From contig NZ_JAJLQZ010000001.1 of the NCBI RefSeq assembly GCF_020991375.1, positions 248,001 through 312,000 of the forward strand: DNA of 64,000 bases, in the 5' to 3' direction. Shown here piece after piece: positions 34,802 through 44,272 of this stretch (positions within the stretch are counted from its first letter, which is position 1; the number at the start of each line of letters is the position of its first letter). Source of the stretch: Glycomyces amatae (GTDB taxonomy: Bacteria; Actinomycetota; Actinomycetes; Mycobacteriales; Micromonosporaceae). The notes beneath the pieces are model-generated. The model worked only from the letters and a program-made list of their open reading frames with translations. It ran no database searches and had not been told where the DNA came from. The position numbers were made by a program, and so were the translations under genes.

Positions 34802-35524
34802 ATGGAAATCCTGATCCTCACTTCCAACCCAGTGCCGGAGTCCCCTGAGTCCATCCTGCCGTCCCTGGAGCTCCTGCCGCACCGCGCGCGCTACGCCGGC
34901 CGCGACGTGCGGGCGCTGCTGAGCGGCCCGAGCCCCGACGCGGTCATGGTCGACGCCCGCGCCGACCTCGCCGACGCGCGCGCCACCTGCCGCGTCCTCC
35001 AGGCCACCGGCCTCACCGTCCCCCTGTTCGCCATCGTCACCGAGGCGGGCCTGGCCGCGCTCCAGGCCGACTGGGGCGTCGACGACCTCCTCCTGGCCTC
35101 CTCCGGCCCGGCCGAGGTCGAGGCGCGCCTGCGCCTGGCCACGGGCAAGCCGAACGCCGCGACGGCCGCGGGCCCGGCCGTGATCCGCGCCGGCGACCTC
35201 ACCGTCGACCCCGACACGTACGCCGCGAAGCTCAAGGGCGGCCCGCTGGACCTCACGTACAAGGAGTTCGAGCTGCTGCGGTTCCTGGCCCAGCACCCCG
35301 GGCGCGTGTTCACCCGCGAGCAGCTGCTGCGGGAGGTGTGGGGCTACGACTACTTCGGGGGGACCCGCACCGTGGACGTCCACGTGCGGCGGCTGCGGGC
35401 CAAGCTCGGCAGCGAGTACGAGTCGATGATCGGGACGGTGCGCCAGGTCGGCTACAAGTTCGTGGCGCCGCCGCCGGACAGTCTGCGGGAGAGCGAGCCG
35501 GTCCCCCAGCGGGTCGACGCGTAA
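34802..35524 (+). CDS. glnR: GlnR, global nitrogen response regulator (OmpR family)
   Basis: 240 residues. The receiver-like N-terminal domain (VMVDARADL with Asp51, [30 protein letters not shown]) and the winged helix ([20 protein letters not shown], then [32 protein letters not shown]) match actinobacterial GlnR almost word for word. GlnR activates or represses glnA, amtB, nir and other nitrogen genes and is an orphan regulator without a kinase. The neighbouring lmeA-like, sulfurtransferase and DUF1416 genes support orthology. A terminator hairpin follows at 35549-35576. Confidence 0.93.
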   Translation: MEILILTSNPVPESPESILPSLELLPHRARYAGRDVRALLSGPSPDAVMVDARADLADARATCRVLQATGLTVPLFAIVTEAGLAALQADWGVDDLLLASSGPAEVEARLRLATGKPNAATAAGPAVIRAGDLTVDPDTYAAKLKGGPLDLTYKEFELLRFLAQHPGRVFTREQLLREVWGYDYFGGTRTVDVHVRRLRAKLGSEYESMIGTVRQVGYKFVAPPPDSLRESEPVPQRVDA

Positions 35525-35548
35525 CCGCTCACCCCATCGGGCGGCATG

Positions 35549-35576
35549 AAAGGCGGGTCCTTCGGGACCCGCCTTT
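35549..35576 (+). terminator. glnR terminator
   Basis: 12-bp perfect stem AAAGGCGGGTCC/GGACCCGCCTTT with a TTCG tetraloop, followed by CGTTGTTTCC, the most classical terminator of the window. Confidence 0.88.
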
Positions 35577-35815
35577 CGTTGTTTCCAAAGTTGACAGAGC
35601 GACTGCTGTTCCTACAGCGGTAACGATCGATCAGTGTGCTTGGAATCGTCAATGCGACCATTCCTGATAAGGAATGTTTACCATGCTATACCCCTCAATA
35701 AAGATGTCCTAAACGGACAAAAGCCGCAACTCTCCGTACCCATGGGGTTGCACAGGGTGGATAGAATTGAGTTCGCTTTGGACCCCATCCTCTCGCCTCA
35801 TTGGAGTGTGACCCC
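35577..35815. promoter_or_regulatory. AT-richer upstream region of the ESX gene pair
   Basis: Clearly lower GC than its surroundings. It contains TTGACA at 35591, a GCTGT-N4-ACAGC dyad at 35605-35618 and a perfect CATTCC-N6-GGAATG dyad at 35659-35676. No gene visible. Probably the control region of the 35816-37854 pair. Confidence 0.5.
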
Positions 35816-36133
35816 GTGTCCGATCGCGCCGTCGACCCCGAAGCCCTCGCCGAGTTCCGCGAAGTCGCGCAGGGCCGCCTGGACCACCTCGACTCGCTCA
35901 TCGACCGATTGCGCCACGGCAACGACCTCGGTGTCGAACCCGGGTTCGGGCTGCTCGACAGCGGCGTCACCGCCCGCGAGGCCTACCGCGAGTTCCACCG
36001 CCTGACCTGGTCCAACCTCCAGGACCTACGAGCCGACCTGGCCGGCATCATCGCCACCGTCGACGGCGTCGCCGAGCGCGCCGTCGCGACCGACGACGAG
36101 TCCGCCGCCCACCTGTCGCGAAGCAAGGACTGA
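35816..36133 (+). CDS. ESX-associated small helical protein
   Basis: 105 residues from GTG, with GGAG about ten bases upstream; an earlier TTG would overlap that ribosome site. Helical, acidic, with long heptads (FREVAQGRLDHLDSLIDRL) like PE/EspC-type ESX partners. It precedes a long PPE-like protein by five bases, the usual order of co-secreted ESX pairs. Confidence 0.65.
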   Translation: MSDRAVDPEALAEFREVAQGRLDHLDSLIDRLRHGNDLGVEPGFGLLDSGVTAREAYREFHRLTWSNLQDLRADLAGIIATVDGVAERAVATDDESAAHLSRSKD

Positions 36134-36138
36134 CCGCC

Positions 36139-37854
36139 ATGCCGGATACCCAGACCGACACCCAGAACCCCGACGGCCTCGACGAGGACTACGACGACGA
36201 CCCGGTCGAGGACCAGGCCGACGCCGACGATGCCGACCAGGGCGCCGAGGACCAGGACCCCGACGCGCAAGCCGACGACCAGGGCCCTGACGACCAGGCC
36301 GACGACGAGAACCCCGACGACCAGGACGACCCTGACGACCAGGACGGCGGCAAGAGCGGCCGCGACCAGGACGACGACCACCCCGGCCGCGACCGCCACC
36401 AGCGCGAGGAGTGGGACCAGGGCGCCGCGCCCGACGACTCCACCATCGTCGAGTACCAGCGCCTGGACGCCGAGGCGCTGTTCCTGTCCGGGCGCCCCTG
36501 CTCGGACCCCAAGTGCCAGAACGTCCACAACCCGGCCGAGGACGCCTGGATCAAACTGGTCTCGGCGATCCCCGTGGCCGGGCAGGTCGCGGGCCTCACG
36601 GTGGTCACCACCGGCACGCCCGCGCCGAGCCAGGACGACATCCGGACCCTCGTGAACGAGGTGCGCCCCGACAGCCCGGACAAGTACGCGCTCAGGGAGA
36701 TCAGCACCCACTGGCAGGGTTTCAAGGCCGAGTTCGACACCGACCCGGAGACCGGGGTCGCCCCGAACCTCAAGGCGGGCCTGCGGATCCTCTCCGAGCA
36801 CTGGAAGGGCGACGACTTCGACGCGTTCGCCGAGCAGGTCGAGGTCGTCATCGGCAACTGCGCGACCGTGTGCGACGACATCGGGGACGCCACCTCGGGC
36901 GCGGTCGGCCTGCTGGAGCAGAAGGCCGACGAGTTCTACGGCCTCCAGGGCGGCGACTCGGGCGAGCTGCCCTACCCCGCGCCGCTGTACTGGATCTCGG
37001 ACATGGAGCAGCTGTACACCGACCCGTTCGTGCACGTGCGGCCCCCGTTCTCCAACGGGGACTGCCAGGTCACGGCCGGCTGCGACAACGACGGCGGCCT
37101 GATCGGGGCCCTGCTGGAGCTCGGCGGCTTCAACAAGGACTACGTGGACGAGGTCTCGGACTACGTCGAGAACCAGACCGAGTACTACATCAACAAGGGC
37201 AAGAACCTCGACCCGCCGACCACGCCCGAGCAGGCCGCGCTGTGGGCGCAGGCGGACGCGAACAACAACATCAGCGCGGACGTCAACGCGGGGGTCGAGG
37301 ACTACAACGCGCGGTCCGAGATCGCGAACGAGGACGTCATCAACCGGTGGGAGAACGCCGAGGAGTCGGCGGGGACCTTCACGCCGGAGGCGCACCCGTC
37401 GAACCCCTCCACGTTCCGCGAGGCCTCGGACATGCTCGCCGGCTCCTACGAGGGCCTCGACGCGGGGTCGAACGGGTTCGACGCGGGGGACGGGCCGCCC
37501 ACCGGCGGCAGTGACCTCCAGCCCCCGGGCGGTGCCGGCGGCGGGACCGGCGGCGGCGGGACCGGGGGCGGTCTCGCCAGCGGCAGCGGCCTGGGCGGGG
37601 GCGGCGCGACCCTCGGCAGCGGCGGGTCGTTCCCGGTCGGCGCGGCCTCCTCCACCGGTGAGGGCGCGGGCGGCGGCGCGGGCGCCCGCGGCGGCGGTAT
37701 GGGCATGGGCGGCATGATGGGCGGCGGCATGGGCGCGGGCGGCCGCGGCATGGGCGGCGACCAGGACGCGCAGGGCGAGCACAAGGACTGGCTCGAGGAG
37801 GACGAGGAGATCTGGGGGATCATCCGCGACGCCGACGAGGACCCGTACGCGTAA
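36139..37854 (+). CDS. PPE-like ESX secreted protein with acidic head and Gly-rich tail
   Basis: 571 residues. A very acidic repetitive head (Asp/Glu/Gln/Pro, to about residue 90) leads to a helical core beginning near STIVEYQRLD and CSDPKCQNVHNPAEDAW. A Gly-rich tail (about 465-545) follows and ends in WLEEDEEIWG, a C-terminal motif common to actinobacterial PPE-like ESX substrates. No enzymatic domain is visible. It is likely secreted with the 35816 product; surface or scaffold role unknown. Confidence 0.68.
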   Translation: MPDTQTDTQNPDGLDEDYDDDPVEDQADADDADQGAEDQDPDAQADDQGPDDQADDENPDDQDDPDDQDGGKSGRDQDDDHPGRDRHQREEWDQGAAPDDSTIVEYQRLDAEALFLSGRPCSDPKCQNVHNPAEDAWIKLVSAIPVAGQVAGLTVVTTGTPAPSQDDIRTLVNEVRPDSPDKYALREISTHWQGFKAEFDTDPETGVAPNLKAGLRILSEHWKGDDFDAFAEQVEVVIGNCATVCDDIGDATSGAVGLLEQKADEFYGLQGGDSGELPYPAPLYWISDMEQLYTDPFVHVRPPFSNGDCQVTAGCDNDGGLIGALLELGGFNKDYVDEVSDYVENQTEYYINKGKNLDPPTTPEQAALWAQADANNNISADVNAGVEDYNARSEIANEDVINRWENAEESAGTFTPEAHPSNPSTFREASDMLAGSYEGLDAGSNGFDAGDGPPTGGSDLQPPGGAGGGTGGGGTGGGLASGSGLGGGGATLGSGGSFPVGAASSTGEGAGGGAGARGGGMGMGGMMGGGMGAGGRGMGGDQDAQGEHKDWLEEDEEIWGIIRDADEDPYA

Positions 37855-37872
37855 GCGCCGCAACCGCTGACG

Positions 37873-37903
37873 AGGGGCCGCAGTCCACCCGACCGCGGCC
37901 CCT
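37873..37903 (+). terminator. Hairpin after the PPE-like gene
   Basis: 9-bp arms AGGGGCCGC/GCGGCCCCT with a 13-nt loop and a TTC after the stem. Confidence 0.65.
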
Positions 37904-38068
37904 TCGCATGCGCGGGTCCTCGTCGCACGGACCGCTTTCACACAGGTTGCATCCTATAGGATTCTGGTTTTCCCCTGGTGCGGACCGTTCCGGGACGGCG
38001 CCATGACCGGCTCGTGACGCCGGTGGCGAAGGTGGGGCTCCGACACCGAAACGACGGGAGCCCTCGAC

Positions 38069-38341
38069 ATGACCTATCCGAATCCCCAGCCGCCGAACCA
38101 GTCCCGGTCGCCGCACCCGGGCGGGATGACCGAGGAGGAGCGGGCCCAGCGCAAGAACCTGAACCTGCTCGGCATCGGCCTGGTCGGCGCCGTCGCCCTC
38201 GTCTCGATCGTGCTCACGGCCCTGGACTCGCCGGTCGACCCGAAGTTCACCGCGCCGGTCCTGTCGGCCATGCTCATCGCCGCCGCGGGCTCGTTCGGCC
38301 AGGCCTTCCGGATCAAGCGGGACGCGAAGCGCCGCGGCTGA
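38069..38341 (+). CDS. Small membrane protein, uncharacterised
   Basis: 90 residues with a Pro-rich N-terminus and two hydrophobic helices (LLGIGLVGAVALVSIVLTAL and FTAPVLSAMLIAAAGSFG). A charged KRDAKRRG tail ends the protein. No family recognised. A palindromic terminator begins at its stop. Confidence 0.65.
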   Translation: MTYPNPQPPNQSRSPHPGGMTEEERAQRKNLNLLGIGLVGAVALVSIVLTALDSPVDPKFTAPVLSAMLIAAAGSFGQAFRIKRDAKRRG

Positions 38342-38375
38342 GCGGTGAGGGGCGGGCGCGCCCGCCCCTCACCGC
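38342..38375. terminator. Perfect 34-bp palindrome, shared terminator
   Basis: Two 17-bp arms with no loop base, exactly between convergent genes, so it should stop transcription from both sides. Confidence 0.8.
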
Positions 38376-38398
38376 CGCCCGAGGTCCGTCGGCACCCT

Positions 38399-39484
38399 CT
38401 AGCTCCCGTCGAGGACGGGCCAGCCGGCCCGCCACTCGATGGCCTCGATGCCGAGGTCGAAGTGGCCGTCCTCGTGGTAGGAGTGGTAGGCCATGAGGCC
38501 GTTGGCGATCGACTGCCCGCCGGTGGCGACGTAGTCGCCGTGGGCGCCGAGCACGAGGGTGCCGCCGCCGTCGGTGAGCGCGACGCCCTCGGCGTCCGTG
38601 AACGGGCCGGTCGGCGAGGTGGAGCGGCCGACGCGGATGTTGTAGGTCGAATCGGCGCCCGCGCAGCAGGCGTCCCACGACGTGAAGAGGTAGTAGTAGC
38701 CGCCGTGCTCGACGAGCGCGGGCGCCTCGATGCCCGCGCCGCCGCGTCCGGCGATGTGGACCGGGTCCGCGCCGGACTGCGCCTTCCCGGAGGGCCAGTC
38801 GAGTTCGAGCATGTAGATGCCCTGCCACCAGGAGCCGTAGGCCATGTAGTGGCGCCCGTCGGCCTCCAGGATCGTCGGGTCGATCGCGTTGTACGGGTCG
38901 CCCGGGTTGGACTCCCAGATTTGGCCCTGGTCGACCCACTCGTAGTCGGGGTCGGCGGGGTCGAGGGTGGTGTTGGTGGCGAGGCCGATGACCGAGCGCT
39001 GGTCGCCGAAGGTCGAGGCGGAGTAGTAGAGGTAGTAGTCGCCGCCGTCCTCGTAGATCTCCGGGGCCCAGAGGTTGTCGACGCCCGGGACGGCCTCGGT
39101 GAGCCAGTCGGGCTTGACGTCCCAGACGGTGTCCACATAGGTCCAGGTGGCGCCGTCGTCGGTGGAGGTGCGGATGGTGATGTTGCCTTCGCCGAGGGGG
39201 CCCCAGCCGGTGGCGAAGACGTACCACGGCTCGCCGTCGTCGCAGGGGGCGAACAGGCCGGGGTCGTGGGCGCCGAGGTCGCCGCCGAGGGTGCCGGGCG
39301 CATCGGCGGCGCAGGCCTGGTCGGCATGCCCGTGGCCGTGGCCGTGCCCATGGCCGTGGCCATGCCCGTGTCCGGGCCCGCGGCCCGGGTCGGCGAACGC
39401 GGCGGGGGAGAGCGCCGTCAGGCTCGCGGCGGCGATGCCCGCCACCGCGAGCGCGGCGATGAGGGAGGTGCGCTTCCGTTTCAT
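38399..39484 (-). CDS. Secreted GH43 arabinanase/arabinosidase-like enzyme
   Basis: 361 residues. A Sec signal (KRTSLIAALAVAGIAAASL...AFA) is followed by a run of Gly-His repeats (GHGHGHGH, about residues 38-53) and the GH43 propeller. Likely catalytic residues lie in GAHDPGLF (base), NAIDPTIL (pKa modulator) and GAGIEAPAL (acid), the spacing of endo-arabinanases. It probably cleaves arabinan or arabinoxylan outside the cell. A LacI-like palindrome upstream suggests substrate control. Confidence 0.87.
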   Translation of the reverse strand: MKRKRTSLIAALAVAGIAAASLTALSPAAFADPGRGPGHGHGHGHGHGHGHGHADQACAADAPGTLGGDLGAHDPGLFAPCDDGEPWYVFATGWGPLGEGNITIRTSTDDGATWTYVDTVWDVKPDWLTEAVPGVDNLWAPEIYEDGGDYYLYYSASTFGDQRSVIGLATNTTLDPADPDYEWVDQGQIWESNPGDPYNAIDPTILEADGRHYMAYGSWWQGIYMLELDWPSGKAQSGADPVHIAGRGGAGIEAPALVEHGGYYYLFTSWDACCAGADSTYNIRVGRSTSPTGPFTDAEGVALTDGGGTLVLGAHGDYVATGGQSIANGLMAYHSYHEDGHFDLGIEAIEWRAGWPVLDGS

Positions 39485-39527
39485 TCAGGACCGCCTTGTC
39501 CAAGAATCGATGGATTGAGACGGGTCG

Positions 39528-39543
39528 ATGTTAACGGAAACAT
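39528..39543. promoter_or_regulatory. Possible LacI-type operator upstream of the GH43 gene
   Basis: ATGTT-AACGGA-AACAT, a perfect 5-bp dyad 44 bases before the start, with the TTAACG core seen in sugar-regulator sites. No regulator gene adjoins it. The rest of 39485-39901 has no gene. Confidence 0.45.
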
Positions 39544-39817
39544 GACAGGAGGTCAATCGTTCGGGTGAATGCCGCGCCGCCCCTTGGACTCCGGCCCGAT
39601 TCCTGTCGGACCCCCCGGACAGGATCGGAGCAGACTTCCTTACCCCCGATGCTTTTAACACTGAGTGGAGGGCGGGGGTTGTGGACGGCCGACAGCGCTC
39701 ACACCACACCGGTACCACCGTTCGAACAGTGATCGCCACGGCTTCCGAGGCGCCCCGCCACCGCCACCGCGCCATCGTGCCCGCCCCCTCACGCCGGCAC
39801 CGCTCCGCGCAGACGAA

Positions 39818-39871
39818 GGCGCCCGCCGCATCGGCGGACCGGTGTCCGGTCCAGCCGACGCGGCGGGCGCC
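39818..39871 (-). terminator. Hairpin after the subtilase gene
   Basis: 12-bp arms GGCGCCCGCCGC/GCGGCGGGCGCC enclosing a second stem GGACCG/CGGTCC. Lies 30 bases beyond the stop on the minus strand. Confidence 0.75.
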
Positions 39872-39901
39872 GCGATCACTCGAGCCCGCGGCTCGAACCC
39901 G

Positions 39902-42900
39902 TCAGGTGGTGACGCCCACGACCGTGGAGTCGACCGACTCGCCGTCGGCGCCGTACTCGACCGTGCCCAGGTAGCGCGAGCCCTCGTCCAGGCCCGACCA
40001 CGCCAGGTCCAGCGAGAACGCGCCCGCCAGGGTCACGTCCTGCTCGGCCGGGGAGACCTCGAGGTTCCCCTCGTCCGAACCCGGCACCACCCACGCGTGC
40101 AGGGTCGCCTCCAGCGGAGACGGACCCGCCCACTCGTCGACGAACACCACGAACGTGTAACCGCCCGGCAGCGTCACCGTCTCGTTCGAACCGCCCGACG
40201 CCGAGTTCGCCACCAGCGTCAGCGAACCGTCCGCCTCCTTGACGTACACGAACAGGTCCAGGTCCGTACCCGTCGGGTGCTCCTCGTCGAACGTCGCGAA
40301 GCGCACCAGCGCCGCGTCGGCCGGCGTCGTGAACTCGTACGAGACCACGTGCGAGTTCTCCACCGGGGCGTCCGCGGGGAACGTCGAGGAGTCCGGGTCG
40401 GTCAGCGTCGCCGTCCGCGCGTCGGAGGCCACCAGGCCCGTCACGGTGGCGCTCAGCGAGCCGTCGAAGCCCGCCACGCCATCGAGCTGGGCCGAACCCG
40501 AAGCGCCCGTGTACGACACCTCGTCGGCCGCCGCCAGCTGCGTCGGCTTCACCACGATCGGCGAACGCACCTCGTGGACCGTCTTGGTGCCCTTCTTCTC
40601 CACCCAGGTGACGTCGCCGAACGCCCACTCGCCGAACGCCGCGTCAGTGCGCGTGATCGTGAGCGTGTACGTCTGCGACTCGCCCGGCTTCAGCGTGAAC
40701 TTCTCGGTGTCCACCGACACCTCGAAGCCCGCGGGAGCGGTGATGTCGGCCTTGTACGTGGACTTCTTGTCCGAGATGTTCGTGACCGTGCGGGACACCT
40801 CGTACGTGCCGGTCAGCTCGGCCACCGTGATCGACGGGTAGTTCAGCTGCGACGGCTCCATCGAACCGAGCGCGTCGCAGTTCGCCTGGATCTTGTACGC
40901 CTCGGCCGTGCCGCAGATGTACTGGATCCACTCCACCGGCGACGACTCGTACACCAGGCCCGGGTCGAGCATCTCGGCCCCGTCCGCGTGACCGGCGCCG
41001 AAGTCGAACGGCGTCGCGTCCGCCGCGTCGCGCTGGATCGGGTTCCCGTCCTGGTCGGTCTGGTACGACGTGGTCATGATCGCCGACTTGATCGCCATCG
41101 GCGACCAGTCCGGGTTCGCCGACTTCAGCAGCGCCGCCAGGCCCGCGATGTGCGGGCTCGCCATCGACGTGCCCTGGTTCGTCGCGAAGTCGTTGCCCGC
41201 GTGGTTGTCCGGGGTCACGCCCGCCACCACCTCGACGCCGGGGGCGGTGATGTCCGGCTTCAGCAGGTTCTGCCCCGCCGCCAGCGCCGGGCCGTTCGAC
41301 GAGAACGCGGCCATGCTCGGCGCGTTCTGGTACTCCAGCTCCGACGTCTCGACCTCGATCCTCGGGTTCTTCTTCGAGTCGATCCACTCCTGGAGCGCCT
41401 GGCCGTCCTCATAGGACAGGTGCAGCACCGGGACCGACTGCGAGGTGACCACGTTGGCCGGGCCCCGGTCGGACTGGTCCACCACGATCAGCGCCGTGCC
41501 GCCCGCGGCCGCCACCTGATTCGCGTTGTCGGTGAACAGGTTCCCGCGCACGCACACGATCGCGAAGCCCTCGGTCTTCTCCGGGTCCAGCGTGTCCGCG
41601 TCGCACGTGGCCGCGGCCTCGGGGTCGACGTCGTCATAAGCGGCGTCCACCGCGTTCTTCACGTACCACTTCGCCTCGCCGACCATGCCGGCCGCGTCGA
41701 TCTCGTCGCGGCCGAACTCCAGCTCCGTGCGGAACGTCCGGTCGTGCGTGGAGGCCGCGACCGTGGTCACCCACGGCTCCTGGTGGTCGACCGTGGAGGT
41801 CGGGCCGTCGTTGCCGGCGCTGGCCGCCACGAACACGCCCGCCGCGGCGGCGTTGAAGAACGCAATCGACACCGAGTCGACGAACTCGGGCGTGCCCGTC
41901 GAGCCGATCGAGAAGTTGATGACGTCCACGCCGTCGTTCACGGCCGCTTCGATACCGGCCACCAGGTCGAGCCCGGAGCAGCCGCCCCAGCAGACCTTGT
42001 AGGCGGCGAGGCGGGCGGCCGGGGCCAGACCGGAGAACGTCCCGATCTTCTCCCCGTCGACGACCACCTTCGTCTTGTAGTTGCCCGCCGCGGTCGTCGC
42101 GGTGTGGGTGCCGTGGCCGTCCGAGTCGCGCGGCGACGCGTAACCGTCGGCCGACACGCCCCGCGCGTCGAACCAGCGCGCACCGATGAGCTTGTTGTTG
42201 CACTCGATGTTGCCGGCCGGGTCCTCGTCCTCGCCGGTCTCGCACTCGCCGTTCCACTTGGCGTCGATGGTCGCCTGGTCGGGACGCGGCTCCGACAGCG
42301 GCGCCAGGGCCGGGTTCTCCGGCCAGATGCCGGTGTCCAGGACGCCGACGATCACGCCTTCGCCCGCGCGCTTCGAGGAGCCGAACTCCTCCTCCCAGGC
42401 GCCGTTCTTCCCTGCGACGTCGAGGAACTTCGTGGCGTCGACCGCGCCGGTCGTCTGGTAGATCACGTCCGGGATGACCGCGAGGACGTCGTCGCTCCCG
42501 GCCAGCTCCTCTGCCTCGTCAGCGGTCAGGTGCGCGGCGAAGCCGTTGAGGACCGTGTCGTACTCGGCGAGCGCGTCCACGTCGTGCTCGGCGATGACGC
42601 CGGCGCGCTCCTCGGCGAGGAAGTCGCTGTACTCCTCGACCGCGCCGGCCTGGAAGTCGATCGTCTCGCCCTCGGCGGGGGCGGTCGCGTCGAGGCCGGA
42701 CTCGCCGCCCTCATAGGTGGCGATGGGGTCCGCGGCGAGCTGGACGACGTAGTAGCCGTCCTCGTACTCGACCGCGGCGCCCGAGGCCTCCTTGAAGTAC
42801 TGCGGGGTCACCTCGGGCAGCGAAGGAGGGTCGGCCGCGGCCGGACCGGCCGCGGTGGTGAGCGCGGCGACCACCAGTGGGACGGAGGCGGCCGCCATGG

Positions 42901-42970
42901 CGGCTCGGGTTCCTGCTCGGGCGCGCTTGGACGCGCGCCGTCTCGGCAGGCGGGGGGACGGAGATCCCAT
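39902..42970 (-). CDS. Secreted subtilisin-like serine protease (S8, PA domain, plant-subtilase layout)
   Basis: 1022 residues from the ATG with GAGGAG eight bases upstream. Layout: signal peptide; I9-type propeptide (YYVVQL...LNGFAAHLTADEAEEL); S8 catalytic domain with Asp in GVLDTGIWPE, His in DSDGHGTHTAT and Ser in GTSMASPHIAGL; an inserted PA domain (ANQVAAAGGTALIVVDQSD); a fibronectin-III-like domain; and C-terminal beta domains. The layout matches cucumisin-like subtilases found in actinobacteria. It is exported and likely self-processed. The terminator hairpin follows the stop. Confidence 0.93.
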   Translation of the reverse strand: MGSPSPRLPRRRASKRARAGTRAAMAAASVPLVVAALTTAAGPAAADPPSLPEVTPQYFKEASGAAVEYEDGYYVVQLAADPIATYEGGESGLDATAPAEGETIDFQAGAVEEYSDFLAEERAGVIAEHDVDALAEYDTVLNGFAAHLTADEAEELAGSDDVLAVIPDVIYQTTGAVDATKFLDVAGKNGAWEEEFGSSKRAGEGVIVGVLDTGIWPENPALAPLSEPRPDQATIDAKWNGECETGEDEDPAGNIECNNKLIGARWFDARGVSADGYASPRDSDGHGTHTATTAAGNYKTKVVVDGEKIGTFSGLAPAARLAAYKVCWGGCSGLDLVAGIEAAVNDGVDVINFSIGSTGTPEFVDSVSIAFFNAAAAGVFVAASAGNDGPTSTVDHQEPWVTTVAASTHDRTFRTELEFGRDEIDAAGMVGEAKWYVKNAVDAAYDDVDPEAAATCDADTLDPEKTEGFAIVCVRGNLFTDNANQVAAAGGTALIVVDQSDRGPANVVTSQSVPVLHLSYEDGQALQEWIDSKKNPRIEVETSELEYQNAPSMAAFSSNGPALAAGQNLLKPDITAPGVEVVAGVTPDNHAGNDFATNQGTSMASPHIAGLAALLKSANPDWSPMAIKSAIMTTSYQTDQDGNPIQRDAADATPFDFGAGHADGAEMLDPGLVYESSPVEWIQYICGTAEAYKIQANCDALGSMEPSQLNYPSITVAELTGTYEVSRTVTNISDKKSTYKADITAPAGFEVSVDTEKFTLKPGESQTYTLTITRTDAAFGEWAFGDVTWVEKKGTKTVHEVRSPIVVKPTQLAAADEVSYTGASGSAQLDGVAGFDGSLSATVTGLVASDARTATLTDPDSSTFPADAPVENSHVVSYEFTTPADAALVRFATFDEEHPTGTDLDLFVYVKEADGSLTLVANSASGGSNETVTLPGGYTFVVFVDEWAGPSPLEATLHAWVVPGSDEGNLEVSPAEQDVTLAGAFSLDLAWSGLDEGSRYLGTVEYGADGESVDSTVVGVTT

Positions 42971-43199
42971 GCGATGAGCTCCTCTCGAAGGGGAAGTGCG
43001 CCGCCCGGAGGGGACTCGCGTCACGGTTCGCGAGCCTGCCGTGACTGCGGCGCACGGAAAGGAGCCTATTGCGAGGAAGGTTCGGTGTAAACCCTCATAT
43101 GAGGAGAATGCCGGGAACCGGCATGACTGTTATGCGCCCGTTACATAGGACGTTCCGCTGGAGGGCATTCAGTGAACGACAGGTGACCGGCGGACCGGT

Positions 43200-43796
43200 T
43201 CACCAGCGCCACCAGAGGAATCGGCGCTCATAGCGGAACGTCACCGAACTCGCCTTGGACCGGCCGGACATCGCGAATCGGATTCCCGTGCCTCCTTTGT
43301 AGGAGGCCCTATTGTCGACCGAACTCATCATCATGTCGGTGTCGTCGTCCACCGCGTAGGCTCCTGCGGGCAGCACGACCTCCAGCGAGGAGGCGATGAG
43401 GTTCACGTCGATGTCGACCCGCCCGGAGCTGATCACGGCGTGGCGGCAGTCGAGCTTGACGGAGCTGGCCTTGGCGTCCACGACGATCTTCTGCGGTACC
43501 AGCCAGTCCCCCTTGCGCTCCAGGGAAGAGGCCTTGGGGGCGAGGCGGAGCTCGGTGGGCGCGCCGGCGGCTACGGGGCTCGCGGCGGCGGGGACGGCCA
43601 GGGCCCCGGCGGTCTCGGGCAGGTCGGAGAGGAGGCCCGCGACCTCGCCGTAGGTCCGGGCCTCGTAGGCCTGGCGGGAGCGGTCGGCGAACTCGTCGAG
43701 GTCGAGCCGGCCCTCTTCGGTGGCGGCGTGGAGCTTGGCGATGATGGCTTCGCGCTCGGCGTTGGAGACGCGCATGTTCGGGTCGGGCGTGGCCAT
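43200..43796 (-). CDS. DUF1707 protein with LiaF-like C-terminal domain
   Basis: 198 residues from ATG. The N-terminal DUF1707 module (MRVSNAEREAIIAKLHAATEEGRLDLDEFADR, shared with 24285-24725) is joined to a beta-rich domain (ELRLAPKASSLERKGDWLVP) resembling DUF2154/LiaF C-terminal folds. No membrane segment is visible. Envelope-stress sensing is possible. It begins 6 bases after the preceding gene stop. Confidence 0.8.
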   Translation of the reverse strand: MATPDPNMRVSNAEREAIIAKLHAATEEGRLDLDEFADRSRQAYEARTYGEVAGLLSDLPETAGALAVPAAASPVAAGAPTELRLAPKASSLERKGDWLVPQKIVVDAKASSVKLDCRHAVISSGRVDIDVNLIASSLEVVLPAGAYAVDDDTDMMMSSVDNRASYKGGTGIRFAMSGRSKASSVTFRYERRFLWWRW

Positions 43797-43801
43797 GTCG
43801 T

Positions 43802-44272
43802 TCACCTTCTGGTCGGGCCGGGGTTGAGCCGCCTCGGCCTGCGCACGAGCCCGCCGTTGCACCATTCGTGGTAGTCGAACAGGTCCGGTTGGCGGATGAG
43901 CGCTTTGGTGTTGGCGGCCCACAGTCCAACATACTGGTCCCGCGACTCGCCCGCCTTATCGAGGAGCCGGTCGACGCGCTTGCGCGAGTGGACCCGGAAC
44001 TTGGTCCGCACCGCATCGGCCGCGTAGATGTAGAGCACGTGGAGCGCGAAGGACCGCTTCGGGCAGGTGGCGTCGGCCGCGAGGTCGAGCCAGGTGTCGA
44101 CGAGCTCGTCGGTGGCGAGGGTGAGGTCCCACTGGCGGCCCTCGGGCGCGACCGAGTACGGGTCGAGCGCCCAGTCGCGGATCTCCTGCGGCGTGGGGAC
44201 GGCAGGGCGCGCGAAACCTGCGAAGGACCCTTCCGCCACGTGCGCTCCCACTGACTCGAACAATGCTCGCAC
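43802..44272 (-). CDS. Uncharacterised cytosolic protein
   Basis: 156 residues. EIRDWALDPYSVAPEGRQWDL and KRSFALHVLYIYAADAVRTKF are its most conserved-looking stretches. No family recognised. Immediately upstream of the DUF1707 gene with which it is probably co-transcribed. Confidence 0.6.
   Translation of the reverse strand: MRALFESVGAHVAEGSFAGFARPAVPTPQEIRDWALDPYSVAPEGRQWDLTLATDELVDTWLDLAADATCPKRSFALHVLYIYAADAVRTKFRVHSRKRVDRLLDKAGESRDQYVGLWAANTKALIRQPDLFDYHEWCNGGLVRRPRRLNPGPTRR

Noticed and set aside
39665-43090. 1141-codon plus-strand frame opposite the subtilase
   Set aside because: Antisense shadow. The subtilase carries intact catalytic motifs on the minus strand.
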